From Planctomycetota bacterium (lineage in GTDB: Bacteria; Planctomycetota; Planctomycetia; Planctomycetales; Planctomycetaceae), in the NCBI GenBank assembly GCA_027622115.1, contig JAQBZS010000464.1, forward strand, positions 1 to 6,209: 6,209 nt of DNA, in the 5' to 3' direction. The first letter of the stretch is position 1. Each line of letters begins with the position of its first letter. Below the pieces are notes generated by a model, which made no database searches, was not told the DNA's origin, and worked only from the letters and a program-made list of their open reading frames with translations. Shown here piece after piece: positions 1 through 6,209 of the stretch. A program made the translations under genes and the position numbers.

Positions 1-355
1 TCGGCAAGAAACCGATCATCGTTGAGCCGTCGCATCTTCAATTTACATCGGATGCCGGACTCTTGCCCATACGCCAATTTGACGACGCCTCCGGCTTTAC
101 GCAACAGTTCGCCGACGCACTCAACGACACGAGAGATCAACGTTACACCGAGCACTCGTTCCCCCAAAAGACCCCGCCTGCAAGCTCATCGCGGGGGACT
201 CGCTCAAACAAACGCTGGCCAGCCCACCCACCCACTCGCGGTTCGAGAACTCCATCGACATCCGATCGCTCAACCGCCTGCGAGACGTGCTCGCCCAGCA
301 ATTCCTCGATTCGTTTGATGCACCGCCGCGCCGGCTCACGTTGGACATCGACATT
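1..355 (+). pseudogene. IS1380-like transposase remnant, frameshifted and truncated
   Basis: Two pieces of one protein lie in different frames. Frame 3 from the left edge to about base 162 reads GKKPIIVEPS, then SDAGLLPIRQFDD and DTRDQRYTEHSF. This resembles the N terminus of IS1380-family (DDE) transposases, where a 'T-S-D-G-G-L-L-x-x-R-E-x-D' stretch is typical. From base 170, frame 2 reads DPACKLIAGD, then SPPTHSRFENS (family: 'xSQPTLSRFEN') and RRLTLDIDI (family: 'ITLDIDxTDDPTHG', with the first catalytic Asp). About 25-30 residues expected between the two pieces (the 'LRQRVxxIAxGYED' region) are missing at bases 162-170, together with a frame change. After LDIDI at base 355 the similarity stops, so most of the catalytic domain and the C terminus are gone. 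The start lies left of the window or is lost. It cannot be functional. Family assignment is from motif memory, not a search. Confidence 0.75.
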
Positions 356-482
356 CCTCGTTTGATGCTTGCATCGTGTGGACAAGACGTAAGGATTGTT
401 CGCCGGAATCTGCTCGGTTCAATTTCGATGCCGCGCATCACGCACTCACGCAAGACCACCGCCAGCACTCAGCGAGCACGCC
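356..482 (+). other. Unassigned spacer between transposase relic and rhomboid gene
   Basis: These 127 bases follow the point where transposase similarity ends and precede the rhomboid start. All three forward frames were read and none gives a recognisable protein. No inverted repeat or target duplication of an insertion sequence was recognised. The stretch must contain the rhomboid leader and probably its promoter, but no convincing -35/-10 pair was picked out. Confidence 0.4.
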
Positions 483-1457
483 GTGGGGATCTACGACCGC
501 GACTACATTCGACAAGAACCCACCCAAATGGGTTGGAGTTCGTCCGGTTTTCCACAAGTCGTGAAATGGTTGATCATTGCCAACGTGGTCGTGTTCTTGC
601 TGCAGATTTTCAGCGTCCGTGAATTCGAGCACCGCGATTTTGGGTTGCAACCCGGCGAGGTCAACGACGACGAGTGGTTCGTCATCCAGGAGAGGCATCG
701 CCATCTCATGCGGCCGTCGCTGGTTGAGTCTTGGCTGCAACTCGACTCCCGCAAAACCGTCTTCGGCGGCCAAGTCTGGCGATTGTTGACCAGTGCGTTT
801 TGTCACCATCGGCAACAGATCACCCACATCGCGTTCAACATGTTGTTGTTGTGGTTCGGGGGACGCGTCATTGAACCGCTCTACGGCAGCCGCGAGTTTC
901 TCAGCTTCTACATCACGGCCGCGATCGTGTCGGGCATCGCATTCGTGGCGATCGGCTTCATGACCAATCCGGAAATTCCGGCGATTGGAGCATCGGGTGC
1001 GGTGATGGGCGTCTTGATGCTGTTGGCGTGCCATTTCCCGCGCGAGCGGATCTATTTGTTTTTCATTCTGCCGGTCGAGATCCGTTGGGTGGTTGGTGCC
1101 TACATCGTGTACGACCTGCATCCCGTATTGATGGAGTTGGCCGGCACTCCGCTGGAGACAAGCACCGCACACGCCGCGCATCTCGGCGGCGTTGCGTTCG
1201 GATTCGTGTATTGGAAATTGAAGCTCCGCATCCTGCCGTTGTTGCAGCGGCTCGGACTTCGGGGAAATCGCTCGCGACGCGCTCCGAAACTTCGCGTGTA
1301 TCAAGTTACGACGGAACCCGAAGTGGTGTCGAAGGTTGACGATCGACTCGACGACATCCTGCGCAAAATCAGCGAATCCGGCGAGGCGTCATTGAGCGAC
1401 TCCGACCGCGAATTCCTAAATCGCGCCAGCGAACAACTCCGCCGCAAACGCCGCTAA
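483..1457 (+). CDS. Rhomboid family intramembrane serine protease
   Basis: This is a 324-residue membrane protease expected to cut transmembrane substrates within the bilayer. The catalytic serine is S171 in the GASGAVMG motif and the catalytic histidine is H233 in HAAHLGG. H115 and N119 (HIAFN) match the GlpG His/Asn pair that stabilises the oxyanion, and VWRLLTSAFCH (98-108) matches the conserved L1 'WR' region. Hydrophobic segments fit a six-helix core: about 26-43, 112-130, 137-160, 168-184, 189-212 and 228-245. A charged soluble tail follows (about 255-324). Its end, DDILRKISESG then SLSDSDREFL, resembles the small C-terminal domain (DUF6576 type) of many planctomycete and Bacteroidetes rhomboids. 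I chose GTG 483 because the protein then begins GIYDRDYIR, a frequent N terminus in this group. The open frame extends back to 396, but those residues look non-coding. A weak AGCGAG lies 6 bases upstream. Substrate unknown. Confidence 0.93.
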   Translation: MGIYDRDYIRQEPTQMGWSSSGFPQVVKWLIIANVVVFLLQIFSVREFEHRDFGLQPGEVNDDEWFVIQERHRHLMRPSLVESWLQLDSRKTVFGGQVWRLLTSAFCHHRQQITHIAFNMLLLWFGGRVIEPLYGSREFLSFYITAAIVSGIAFVAIGFMTNPEIPAIGASGAVMGVLMLLACHFPRERIYLFFILPVEIRWVVGAYIVYDLHPVLMELAGTPLETSTAHAAHLGGVAFGFVYWKLKLRILPLLQRLGLRGNRSRRAPKLRVYQVTTEPEVVSKVDDRLDDILRKISESGEASLSDSDREFLNRASEQLRRKRR

Positions 1458-1502
1458 CTCGCCCGAGCGACAGCCCCAAGACATCATGGTGTCGGTATCG
1501 CC
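1458..1502. other. Convergent intergenic gap, no clear terminator
   Basis: Forty-five bases separate the stop codons of the rhomboid gene (plus) and the beta-propeller gene (minus). The only dyad seen is the imperfect GACATCATGGTGTC at 1480-1493, with a loop too small for a stable hairpin and no T-run on either side. Termination may be rho-dependent or use a structure not visible here. Confidence 0.5.
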
Positions 1503-2759
1503 TCAAGACCCTTTGCCGACCGAAATCAAGTGCGAGTACGTCCGCAGATACATGCGACCGCCCGCAATCGCCGGCGTGCTACGACTGGCTTCACCCAAAG
1601 GTGATCGGCCCAGCAAGGCATACTCCTTCGATGCGGCCAAGACGACGAGTTCGCCGTCTTCGCTCACGCAGTAAACCTTGTCGCCCGCGATGACCGGCGA
1701 ACCCGAGAAACCGCCGCCGATGCGCTCTCGCCAATGAACTTCGCCCGTCTTGGCTTCAATGCAAGTCACGATGCCCTTGTCGAACCACAGAAAGGCGAGA
1801 CCGTCTTTGGCGATTATCGTGGGGACGTACGGGGCCTGCGTGGGGATGCGATACGCAATTTCCGCGTTCGGGCCGGGCTTCACCGCGACGACGTAATTGC
1901 CGCCCTTGCCCGAACCGGTTGATCCAAAAATCAAACCGCCGGCCGCAATCGGCGAACCCACCGTTCGCATGCTGAACGCGTCCTTGGCCGACCACAGCGG
2001 CTTGCCCGTTGACGGATCGAGGCTGTACACACCGTCGCCGGTCGAGAGGCAGATCAATTCATCCTTGCCGCTGATCTGGTGAATGAATGGCACGGAATAA
2101 CAGACGCGACGAGTATCGCGGTCCGTCACCCACACTTCTTTCCCCGTCTTCCGTTCGAAGGCCATCATGCGGCTTTTCCCAGGAACCACGCCCTTGGGCG
2201 GATCGCCTTGCTGCTGGTTCGACAAGATGACCAAATCCTTGTACAGAATGGGCGACGTGCCGAATCCGTGTTGGCTAGTCCAGGTGCCGAGATCCAAGCT
2301 CCACTTTTCATTGCCGTCGTGATCGAAGGCCTTGAACAAGGTTTCGGCAGGAGTCGACCAAGCCACGTAGACCAAATCCGCGTCCACTGCCGGAGTACAC
2401 GAAGCGAAACTGCTGCGCGCATGCAGGTGATGTTTCTCGGACGCGAACGACTTGCGCCAGAGTTCGCTGCCGTCCTTGGCGGAAATGCATAGCACATAGC
2501 GCGTGGCGTCCTCGGGATCGGCACTGAGCAAAAAGACCTTGTCGCCCCACAACACGGGACAGGAATGCCCGATCCCCGGCAGCTTCACGTTCCAATTGAA
2601 TTGATCGGGGGTGAACTTGGCGGGCAGCACGGTTTTGCTGACTCCGACGCCGTTGACCCCGCGAAACCGAGCCCACTCCTGAGCGGTTGCGGTCGCGGTG
2701 AGGAATATCCCGAGTGCCAGCCCGATCGCGAATCGGGATTGATTCAAAACCTGTCGCAT
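1503..2759 (-). CDS. Exported PQQ-binding-like beta-propeller repeat protein
   Basis: The product is 418 residues. The N terminus has a signal peptide: basic R2 and R9, hydrophobic core about 10-22, and probable cleavage after ATATA (22-26), before QEWARFRG. The mature protein is a chain of propeller blades marked by the quinoprotein-type 'D/TG-x-x-x-W' turn: DGSELW (96-101), DGNEKW (148-153), TGKEVW (205-210), TGKPLW (251-256) and TGEVHW (338-343), with a further degenerate blade near 365-415. SFASCTPAVDADLVYVAW (118-134 region) is typical of planctomycete outer-layer 'WD40-like' quinoprotein homologues. No PQQ dehydrogenase catalytic residues or haem motif (CxxCH) were seen, so enzymatic use of PQQ is not supported. 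A structural, binding or assembly role outside the membrane is more likely. Start chosen at ATG 2759 because it gives a clean signal peptide and has GAAGGG 7 bases upstream. A GTG at 2840 would overlap purE and bury the signal. It lies 64 bases downstream of purE, same strand, possibly co-transcribed. Confidence 0.88.
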   Translation of the reverse strand: MRQVLNQSRFAIGLALGIFLTATATAQEWARFRGVNGVGVSKTVLPAKFTPDQFNWNVKLPGIGHSCPVLWGDKVFLLSADPEDATRYVLCISAKDGSELWRKSFASEKHHLHARSSFASCTPAVDADLVYVAWSTPAETLFKAFDHDGNEKWSLDLGTWTSQHGFGTSPILYKDLVILSNQQQGDPPKGVVPGKSRMMAFERKTGKEVWVTDRDTRRVCYSVPFIHQISGKDELICLSTGDGVYSLDPSTGKPLWSAKDAFSMRTVGSPIAAGGLIFGSTGSGKGGNYVVAVKPGPNAEIAYRIPTQAPYVPTIIAKDGLAFLWFDKGIVTCIEAKTGEVHWRERIGGGFSGSPVIAGDKVYCVSEDGELVVLAASKEYALLGRSPLGEASRSTPAIAGGRMYLRTYSHLISVGKGS

Positions 2760-2766
2760 GGTTGAG

Positions 2767-2772
2767 CCCTTC
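2767..2772 (-). promoter_or_regulatory. Ribosome binding site of the beta-propeller gene
   Basis: GAAGGG on the minus strand, 7 bases before ATG 2759. It decides between this start and the longer frame from GTG 2840. Confidence 0.65.
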
Positions 2773-2823
2773 AAGTTGGATCGTAATTGCGAGTTTTGTT
2801 GTGTGGCGAAGATTGTTCCAAGA

Positions 2824-3315
2824 TCAGTCGAGAGTTTCACTGAGAATCGCGTCGGCCTGTGCTTGGCGGTGCTGCTTCAGAGCCACGCGAAGTTCCGGAC
2901 GACTGCCGGCCAAAATGCTCACGGCCAGAATCGCCGAATTGACGGCCCCCGCCTTGCCGATCGCCAGCGTTCCCACCGGGATGCCGCGCGGCATCTGGAC
3001 CGTCGCCAATAACGAGTCGAGTCCATCGAGAGCCCAGCCGACCATCGGCACGCCGAGCACCGGCAGCACGGTATGCGCCGCCACGGCACCGGCGAGATGA
3101 GCGGCTCCGCCAGCGGCGGCAATGATGACTTCGATCCCGCGTGCTTCAGCAGTTTGTACGTATTCCGCCGTTTCGGCCGGCGTACGATGTGCCGAAAGGA
3201 CTCGACATTCATGAGCGACGCCGAATTCTTCCAGCGTCACCTTGGTGTGTTTCATGGTCTCCCAATCGGACTTGCTGCCCATCAGCACTCCGACCAGCGG
3301 TTTCTCGACACTCAT
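2824..3315 (-). CDS. purE: N5-carboxyaminoimidazole ribonucleotide mutase, PurE class I
   Basis: This is a cytoplasmic enzyme of de novo purine synthesis that converts N5-CAIR (made by PurK from AIR, bicarbonate and ATP) into CAIR. At 163 residues it matches the usual single-domain length. Motifs in order: GSKSDW (13-18, phosphate and nucleotide binding), SAHRTP (41-46, catalytic His 43), AAAGGAAHLAG (66-76, active-site loop), PVLGVPM (85-91) and QMPRGIPVGTLAIGKAGAVN (107-126), nearly identical to E. coli PurE in the last block. The SAHRTP and GGAAHL motifs indicate class I, which needs PurK. No purK is within the window, so it must lie elsewhere. ATG 3315 has GGAG 6 bases upstream, supporting the start. 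It is the first gene of a probable unit with the beta-propeller gene and is divergent from the LRR gene. Confidence 0.97.
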   Translation of the reverse strand: MSVEKPLVGVLMGSKSDWETMKHTKVTLEEFGVAHECRVLSAHRTPAETAEYVQTAEARGIEVIIAAAGGAAHLAGAVAAHTVLPVLGVPMVGWALDGLDSLLATVQMPRGIPVGTLAIGKAGAVNSAILAVSILAGSRPELRVALKQHRQAQADAILSETLD

Positions 3316-3321
3316 TCCTGA

Positions 3322-3326
3322 CTCCG
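3322..3326 (-). promoter_or_regulatory. Ribosome binding site of purE
   Basis: CGGAG on the minus strand, 6 bases before ATG 3315. Good spacing and match to the 16S 3' end. Confidence 0.65.
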
Positions 3327-3472
3327 TTTGCGGACAATTCGAACGGTCCAGATAGAACCGTGATGTCGAGCGAAATTATTGTGCCACTGTTGGAAACGCA
3401 ACGAACCCGCGACCATTCATTCACGGCTGAACCAATTATGATTCCGAACCAATTCCCACCAATTTCGATCGC

Positions 3473-3478
3473 AAAGGA
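3473..3478 (+). promoter_or_regulatory. Ribosome binding site of the LRR gene
   Basis: AAAGGA, 5 bases before ATG 3484. It supports that start over the nearby ATG 3438, which is in another frame. Confidence 0.6.
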
Positions 3479-3483
3479 ATCCC

Positions 3484-4587
3484 ATGCCGAAGTCGCTGCA
3501 ATGGCTCGATCACCGATTTCACTCATCGCCGTGGCACTCAATTCACGGAAGTGCTGCATTTGTGATTGCGATGATTTGCATCTGGCCGACCGTCACTCCA
3601 AGCACCCAGTTACGGGCCGACACCGGCGCAAAAACCGCCCAACTCAAGAAGGAAGCAGCACCGAAATCCAAGCCGGCGGTGGACAGCGATCTGCAAAAGT
3701 TTCTGGATCGGGTCGAAGTTTCCAAGCAAGGTCGACGTCGCACGCGGCACTTCACGAACGAAGCCGGACACATCGTGAAGCTCGATTTGAGCGGCGTTAA
3801 AACGCTCGAACGTGACGACTTTTCGGTCATCGGCGCATCGAAACATCTCGAATCGCTCAACCTCTATTCCAGCAATGTGACCGACCAAGACATGTCGCAC
3901 CTTGCCGGGCTGACCAACTTGCGGGAACTGATCCTGAACTGGTGTCGGATCACGGACGTGGGTTTCGCACATACAAAGCAAATGCACGAACTCGAGACGC
4001 TGGAAATCCGGCTGACGAAAACCACCGATGCGAGCGTGCCCATCATCAGCGGCTTCAAGCGGTTGAAGCGACTCAAGATTTCGGACACGGGCATCGGTGA
4101 CCGTGGGTTGCAGATGCTGTCAACCAGTCTGCCGGAACTCGAAACGCTCAAGCTCGGCGATACCAAAATCACGGACGGCGGCGTCAAGCACTTGGCTGCG
4201 TTTCGGAAACTCAAGGGCGTTACGTTGGACGAGACGGCGATCTCGAACGCCGGTCTCAAGGAACTCGCCCAACTCCCGCAATTTCGTTGGACGGCGACGC
4301 ATGACGAAACCACGCGAGAATTCATCCATCGAGCGGAGCAAGGCAAATTCGAGGACATTGAGCGGATGAGCGCTCCGGGAGTGTCTCTTCCGGAAAGAGG
4401 CCGCTACAAACTGACGAAGCTCGAAAAACTGGAACAACGAGACCGCGACAAGAAGGCAGGACAGGATCGCTATCGCGTCGAATTCCATTGGACAGTACCG
4501 GAAACCAAAACGGATGAGTTCGTCTATATTCTCCTCAGTGTTGAACGAGGCACGATTCGTGGCCAACAAGTTGGACTTATTGAATAG
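3484..4587 (+). CDS. Exported leucine-rich repeat protein
   Basis: The product is 367 residues. A rather long, His-rich n-region (1-21) precedes a hydrophobic stretch (about 22-39). Cleavage is plausible after LRA at 45, so this is probably an exported or membrane-anchored protein. A Lys/Ala/Pro-rich linker (about 46-68) leads to seven leucine-rich repeats starting near residues 98, 120, 144, 168, 192, 217 and 241. Most are exactly 24 residues, with the pattern 'LxxLxLxxTxITDxGLxxL' (for example LETLKLGDTKITDGGVKHL). This variant is abundant in planctomycetes and generally mediates protein binding, so no enzyme activity is implied. Residues 265-367 are not LRR: a helix-like part (275-296) and then alternating strand-like parts, ending ILLSVERGTIRGQQVGLIE. 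The start has AAAGGA 5 bases upstream. The deacylase gene follows 10 bases after the stop, suggesting co-expression. The ligand is unknown. Confidence 0.85.
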   Translation: MPKSLQWLDHRFHSSPWHSIHGSAAFVIAMICIWPTVTPSTQLRADTGAKTAQLKKEAAPKSKPAVDSDLQKFLDRVEVSKQGRRRTRHFTNEAGHIVKLDLSGVKTLERDDFSVIGASKHLESLNLYSSNVTDQDMSHLAGLTNLRELILNWCRITDVGFAHTKQMHELETLEIRLTKTTDASVPIISGFKRLKRLKISDTGIGDRGLQMLSTSLPELETLKLGDTKITDGGVKHLAAFRKLKGVTLDETAISNAGLKELAQLPQFRWTATHDETTREFIHRAEQGKFEDIERMSAPGVSLPERGRYKLTKLEKLEQRDRDKKAGQDRYRVEFHWTVPETKTDEFVYILLSVERGTIRGQQVGLIE

Positions 4588-4597
4588 TGTGGCACTT

Positions 4598-6209
4598 ATG
4601 AAACACTCACAGTTTTTCTGGATGGTTCTGGTCGTCGTTTCGGCTGGATTTCAGCAAAGCCGCTCGGCAGTTGCTGACGAAGTCGACATTCTCATTCGAA
4701 ACGGACGCGTCGTCGACGGCACCGGCAACCCGTGGTTTCATGCGAACTTGGCCGTGCGAGCGGGTCGCATCGTTGCCGTCGGGAAACTCGACGATTGGAC
4801 CGCCAAACGGAGCATCGACGCCAAAGGGCTCGTCGTTTCGCCGGGGTTCATTGATATCCATTCGCACTCCGATTTGCTCTTGCTGCAAGATGGCCACGCG
4901 CAGAGCAAGATTCGGCAGGGAGTCACCACGGAAGTTCTCGGCGAAGGCGATTCCGCCGGGCCGTCCTCGGGCCGATTGAGCCCGCGACGGCTGCAAGTCG
5001 GCGATCGGCAATTGGAATGGTCCACGTTGGGCGGCTATTTCGATGCGGTCGAACAGGCGGGCGTCGCCACGAATGTGGTGTCCTACGTGGGACTCTCGAC
5101 CGTCTGGCGCTGCGTGATGGGAGATGCGTTCGACCGTCCGACTGATGCCGACTTGAAGCAAATGGAAGTGCTCGTTGATGCCGCCATGCGAGACGGTGCG
5201 ATCGGGTTGTCGAGCCAAGTGATGATGCCGCCGGGTTCGTTGGCCACGACCGACGACATCGTGCGGCTGTGCAAGGTGGTCGCGAAATACGGGGGGCTAT
5301 ACTCGACGCATATCCGCAACGAGGGCACGGGAGTCCTCGAGTCCGTGAAGGAAGCCATCGAGATCGGCGAGCGGGCCGGAGTGGCGGTCGACGTGATTCA
5401 CCTCAAAATCGCCGAGCAGAAACTGTGGGGCCGCATGCCGGACGTGATCGCGCTGTTCGAGGCGGCGCGGGCTCGGGGGCTGAACGTGCAGGCGAATGTC
5501 TATCCTTACACGCGTGGCAACAACAACCTATCCAGCATCATTCCACCGTGGGCTCATGAAGGCGGGAAGGCGGCCATGCTACGTCGGTTGCGCGACAAGT
5601 CGCTGCGGCCACGGCTCAAGCGAGACATCCGTCATGGTGTCAAGGATTGGTACAACCATTACACGGCGGTCGGCAGCGATTGGAGTCGCATGCTCGTCAG
5701 CGGCAATAACAGTCTTAAAGGTCTGACGATGGATCGAGTCATGCAGTTGCGCACGAATGGCAAATCCAAGGACGTCGATCTGCTGGACGAGTTGTTTGAC
5801 ATCCTGATTGAAAACGACGGTTCGGTGAGCACCGTTTATGCGCATCACACGGAAGCCGACATGAACCTCGCGTTGCAGCAACCGTGGTGTTCAGTTGGTT
5901 CGGATGGTTCCGCATACGCCACAACGGGACCGCTCCGGCAGGGCAATCCGCATCCTCGCAATTTCGGCACGTTTCCGCGCGTCTTGGGTGTTTATGTGCG
6001 CGATCTGAAACTGCTGACACTGGAAGACGCGGTTCGCAAAATCACGTCGCTCAATGCGAACAAGATCGGCTTACGAGATCGCGGACAGCTTCGCGAAGGC
6101 TTTCATGCGGACATTACGATCTTCGCCCCCGAGCGAGTGATCGATCGAGCGACGTACACAGCACCGTTTCAGTATCCGTTTGGGATCGAGTATGTCATCG
6201 TCAACGGTC
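4598..6209 (+). CDS. N-acyl-D-amino-acid deacylase (D-aminoacylase), exported, C terminus cut by window
   Basis: The frame is open for 537 codons to the window edge. Judging by family length, perhaps 20-40 residues are missing. It is an amidohydrolase-superfamily metal hydrolase that removes N-acyl groups from D-amino acids, or a related amide hydrolase. Signal peptide: hydrophobic core about 6-18, probable cleavage after AVA (24-26). RNGRVVDGTGNP (34-45) and the composite beta-sandwich precede the barrel. Metal and catalytic residues: H88 and H90 in DIHSHSD, H238 in STHIRNEG, H268 and K270 in VIHLK, D435 in VGSDGSA. The C-terminal block NPHPRNFGTFPRVLG (450-464), SLNANKIGLRDRG and HADITIFAP is diagnostic of the D-aminoacylase family. 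At the position of the Cys ligand in Alcaligenes D-aminoacylase ('GNCG'), this protein has GEGD (115-118), with E116 a possible substitute. No good ribosome site precedes ATG 4598, and the 10-base gap after the LRR stop suggests translational coupling. The exact substrate cannot be fixed. A role in salvaging D-amino-acid-containing wall material is inference. Confidence 0.9.
   Translation, partial: MKHSQFFWMVLVVVSAGFQQSRSAVADEVDILIRNGRVVDGTGNPWFHANLAVRAGRIVAVGKLDDWTAKRSIDAKGLVVSPGFIDIHSHSDLLLLQDGHAQSKIRQGVTTEVLGEGDSAGPSSGRLSPRRLQVGDRQLEWSTLGGYFDAVEQAGVATNVVSYVGLSTVWRCVMGDAFDRPTDADLKQMEVLVDAAMRDGAIGLSSQVMMPPGSLATTDDIVRLCKVVAKYGGLYSTHIRNEGTGVLESVKEAIEIGERAGVAVDVIHLKIAEQKLWGRMPDVIALFEAARARGLNVQANVYPYTRGNNNLSSIIPPWAHEGGKAAMLRRLRDKSLRPRLKRDIRHGVKDWYNHYTAVGSDWSRMLVSGNNSLKGLTMDRVMQLRTNGKSKDVDLLDELFDILIENDGSVSTVYAHHTEADMNLALQQPWCSVGSDGSAYATTGPLRQGNPHPRNFGTFPRVLGVYVRDLKLLTLEDAVRKITSLNANKIGLRDRGQLREGFHADITIFAPERVIDRATYTAPFQYPFGIEYVIVNG

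Larger units (their letters stand above)
3316..3483. promoter_or_regulatory. Divergent intergenic region, purE / LRR gene
   Basis: These 168 bases lie between two start codons facing away from each other, so promoters for both units are expected here. It is visibly more AT-rich than the flanking genes, especially 3425-3480. No -35/-10 pair was good enough to call on either strand and no operator-like palindrome was recognised. No small coding region with its own ribosome binding site was seen. Confidence 0.5.

Noticed and set aside
396..482. N-terminal extension of the rhomboid reading frame
   Set aside because: The extra 29 residues (Arg/Ser/His-rich) do not resemble any rhomboid N terminus, while starting at GTG 483 yields the familiar GIYDRDYIR opening.
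438..1304. Long minus-strand open frame (288 codons) opposite the rhomboid gene
   Set aside because: It is fully antisense to a gene with clear catalytic motifs. The translation is rich in Arg, Gln and His with no recognisable domain, as expected for a shadow frame in GC-rich DNA.
1480..1493. Dyad GACATCATGGTGTC between convergent genes as a possible terminator
   Set aside because: The stem is short and imperfect, the loop is too small, and no T-run follows on either strand.
1902..1925. P-loop-like GSTGSGKG in the beta-propeller protein
   Set aside because: It lacks the Ser/Thr after the Lys of a Walker A motif and sits in a blade loop of an exported protein, so it is chance similarity.
2079..2492. 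Plus-strand open frame (137 codons) inside the beta-propeller gene
   Set aside because: It is antisense to propeller blades with conserved motifs. Its translation has no recognisable features.
4607..5218. Minus-strand open frame (203 codons) opposite the deacylase gene
   Set aside because: It is antisense to the conserved amidohydrolase metal-binding region, with no family resemblance and no ribosome site.

Overview
The window (6209 bases, moderately GC-rich) looks like chromosomal DNA of a planctomycete or close relative. This is inferred from protein style, not from a marker gene. The clues are a rhomboid protease opening with GIYDRDYIR and carrying a soluble C-terminal helical tail, an exported PQQ-type beta-propeller protein, and an exported leucine-rich-repeat protein of the 'ITDxGL' type. 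All three are common in that phylum.

Layout: (1) Bases 1-355 hold a decayed fragment of an IS1380-like transposase on the plus strand, with an internal deletion plus frameshift and no C-terminal two thirds. (2) Bases 483-1457, plus strand, encode an intact rhomboid intramembrane serine protease. (3) Converging on it from the minus strand is a two-gene unit: purE (3315-2824), then a secreted beta-propeller protein (2759-1503). (4) A 168-base divergent spacer (3316-3483) separates purE from a plus-strand pair: an LRR protein (3484-4587) and, 10 bases later, an exported N-acyl-D-amino-acid deacylase of the amidohydrolase superfamily (4598 to the window end, C terminus cut off).

Functionally the genes do not form one obvious pathway. 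purE is purine biosynthesis housekeeping. Rhomboid, propeller, LRR protein and deacylase all act at or beyond the cytoplasmic membrane. The likely transcription units are rhomboid alone, purE-propeller, and LRR-deacylase. No tRNA, rRNA, CRISPR array, riboswitch or convincing rho-independent terminator was seen. I found no clear novel system. The points most worth a second look are the Glu-for-Cys position in the deacylase metal site, the uncharacterised C-terminal module of the LRR protein, and the transposase relic next to the rhomboid gene.
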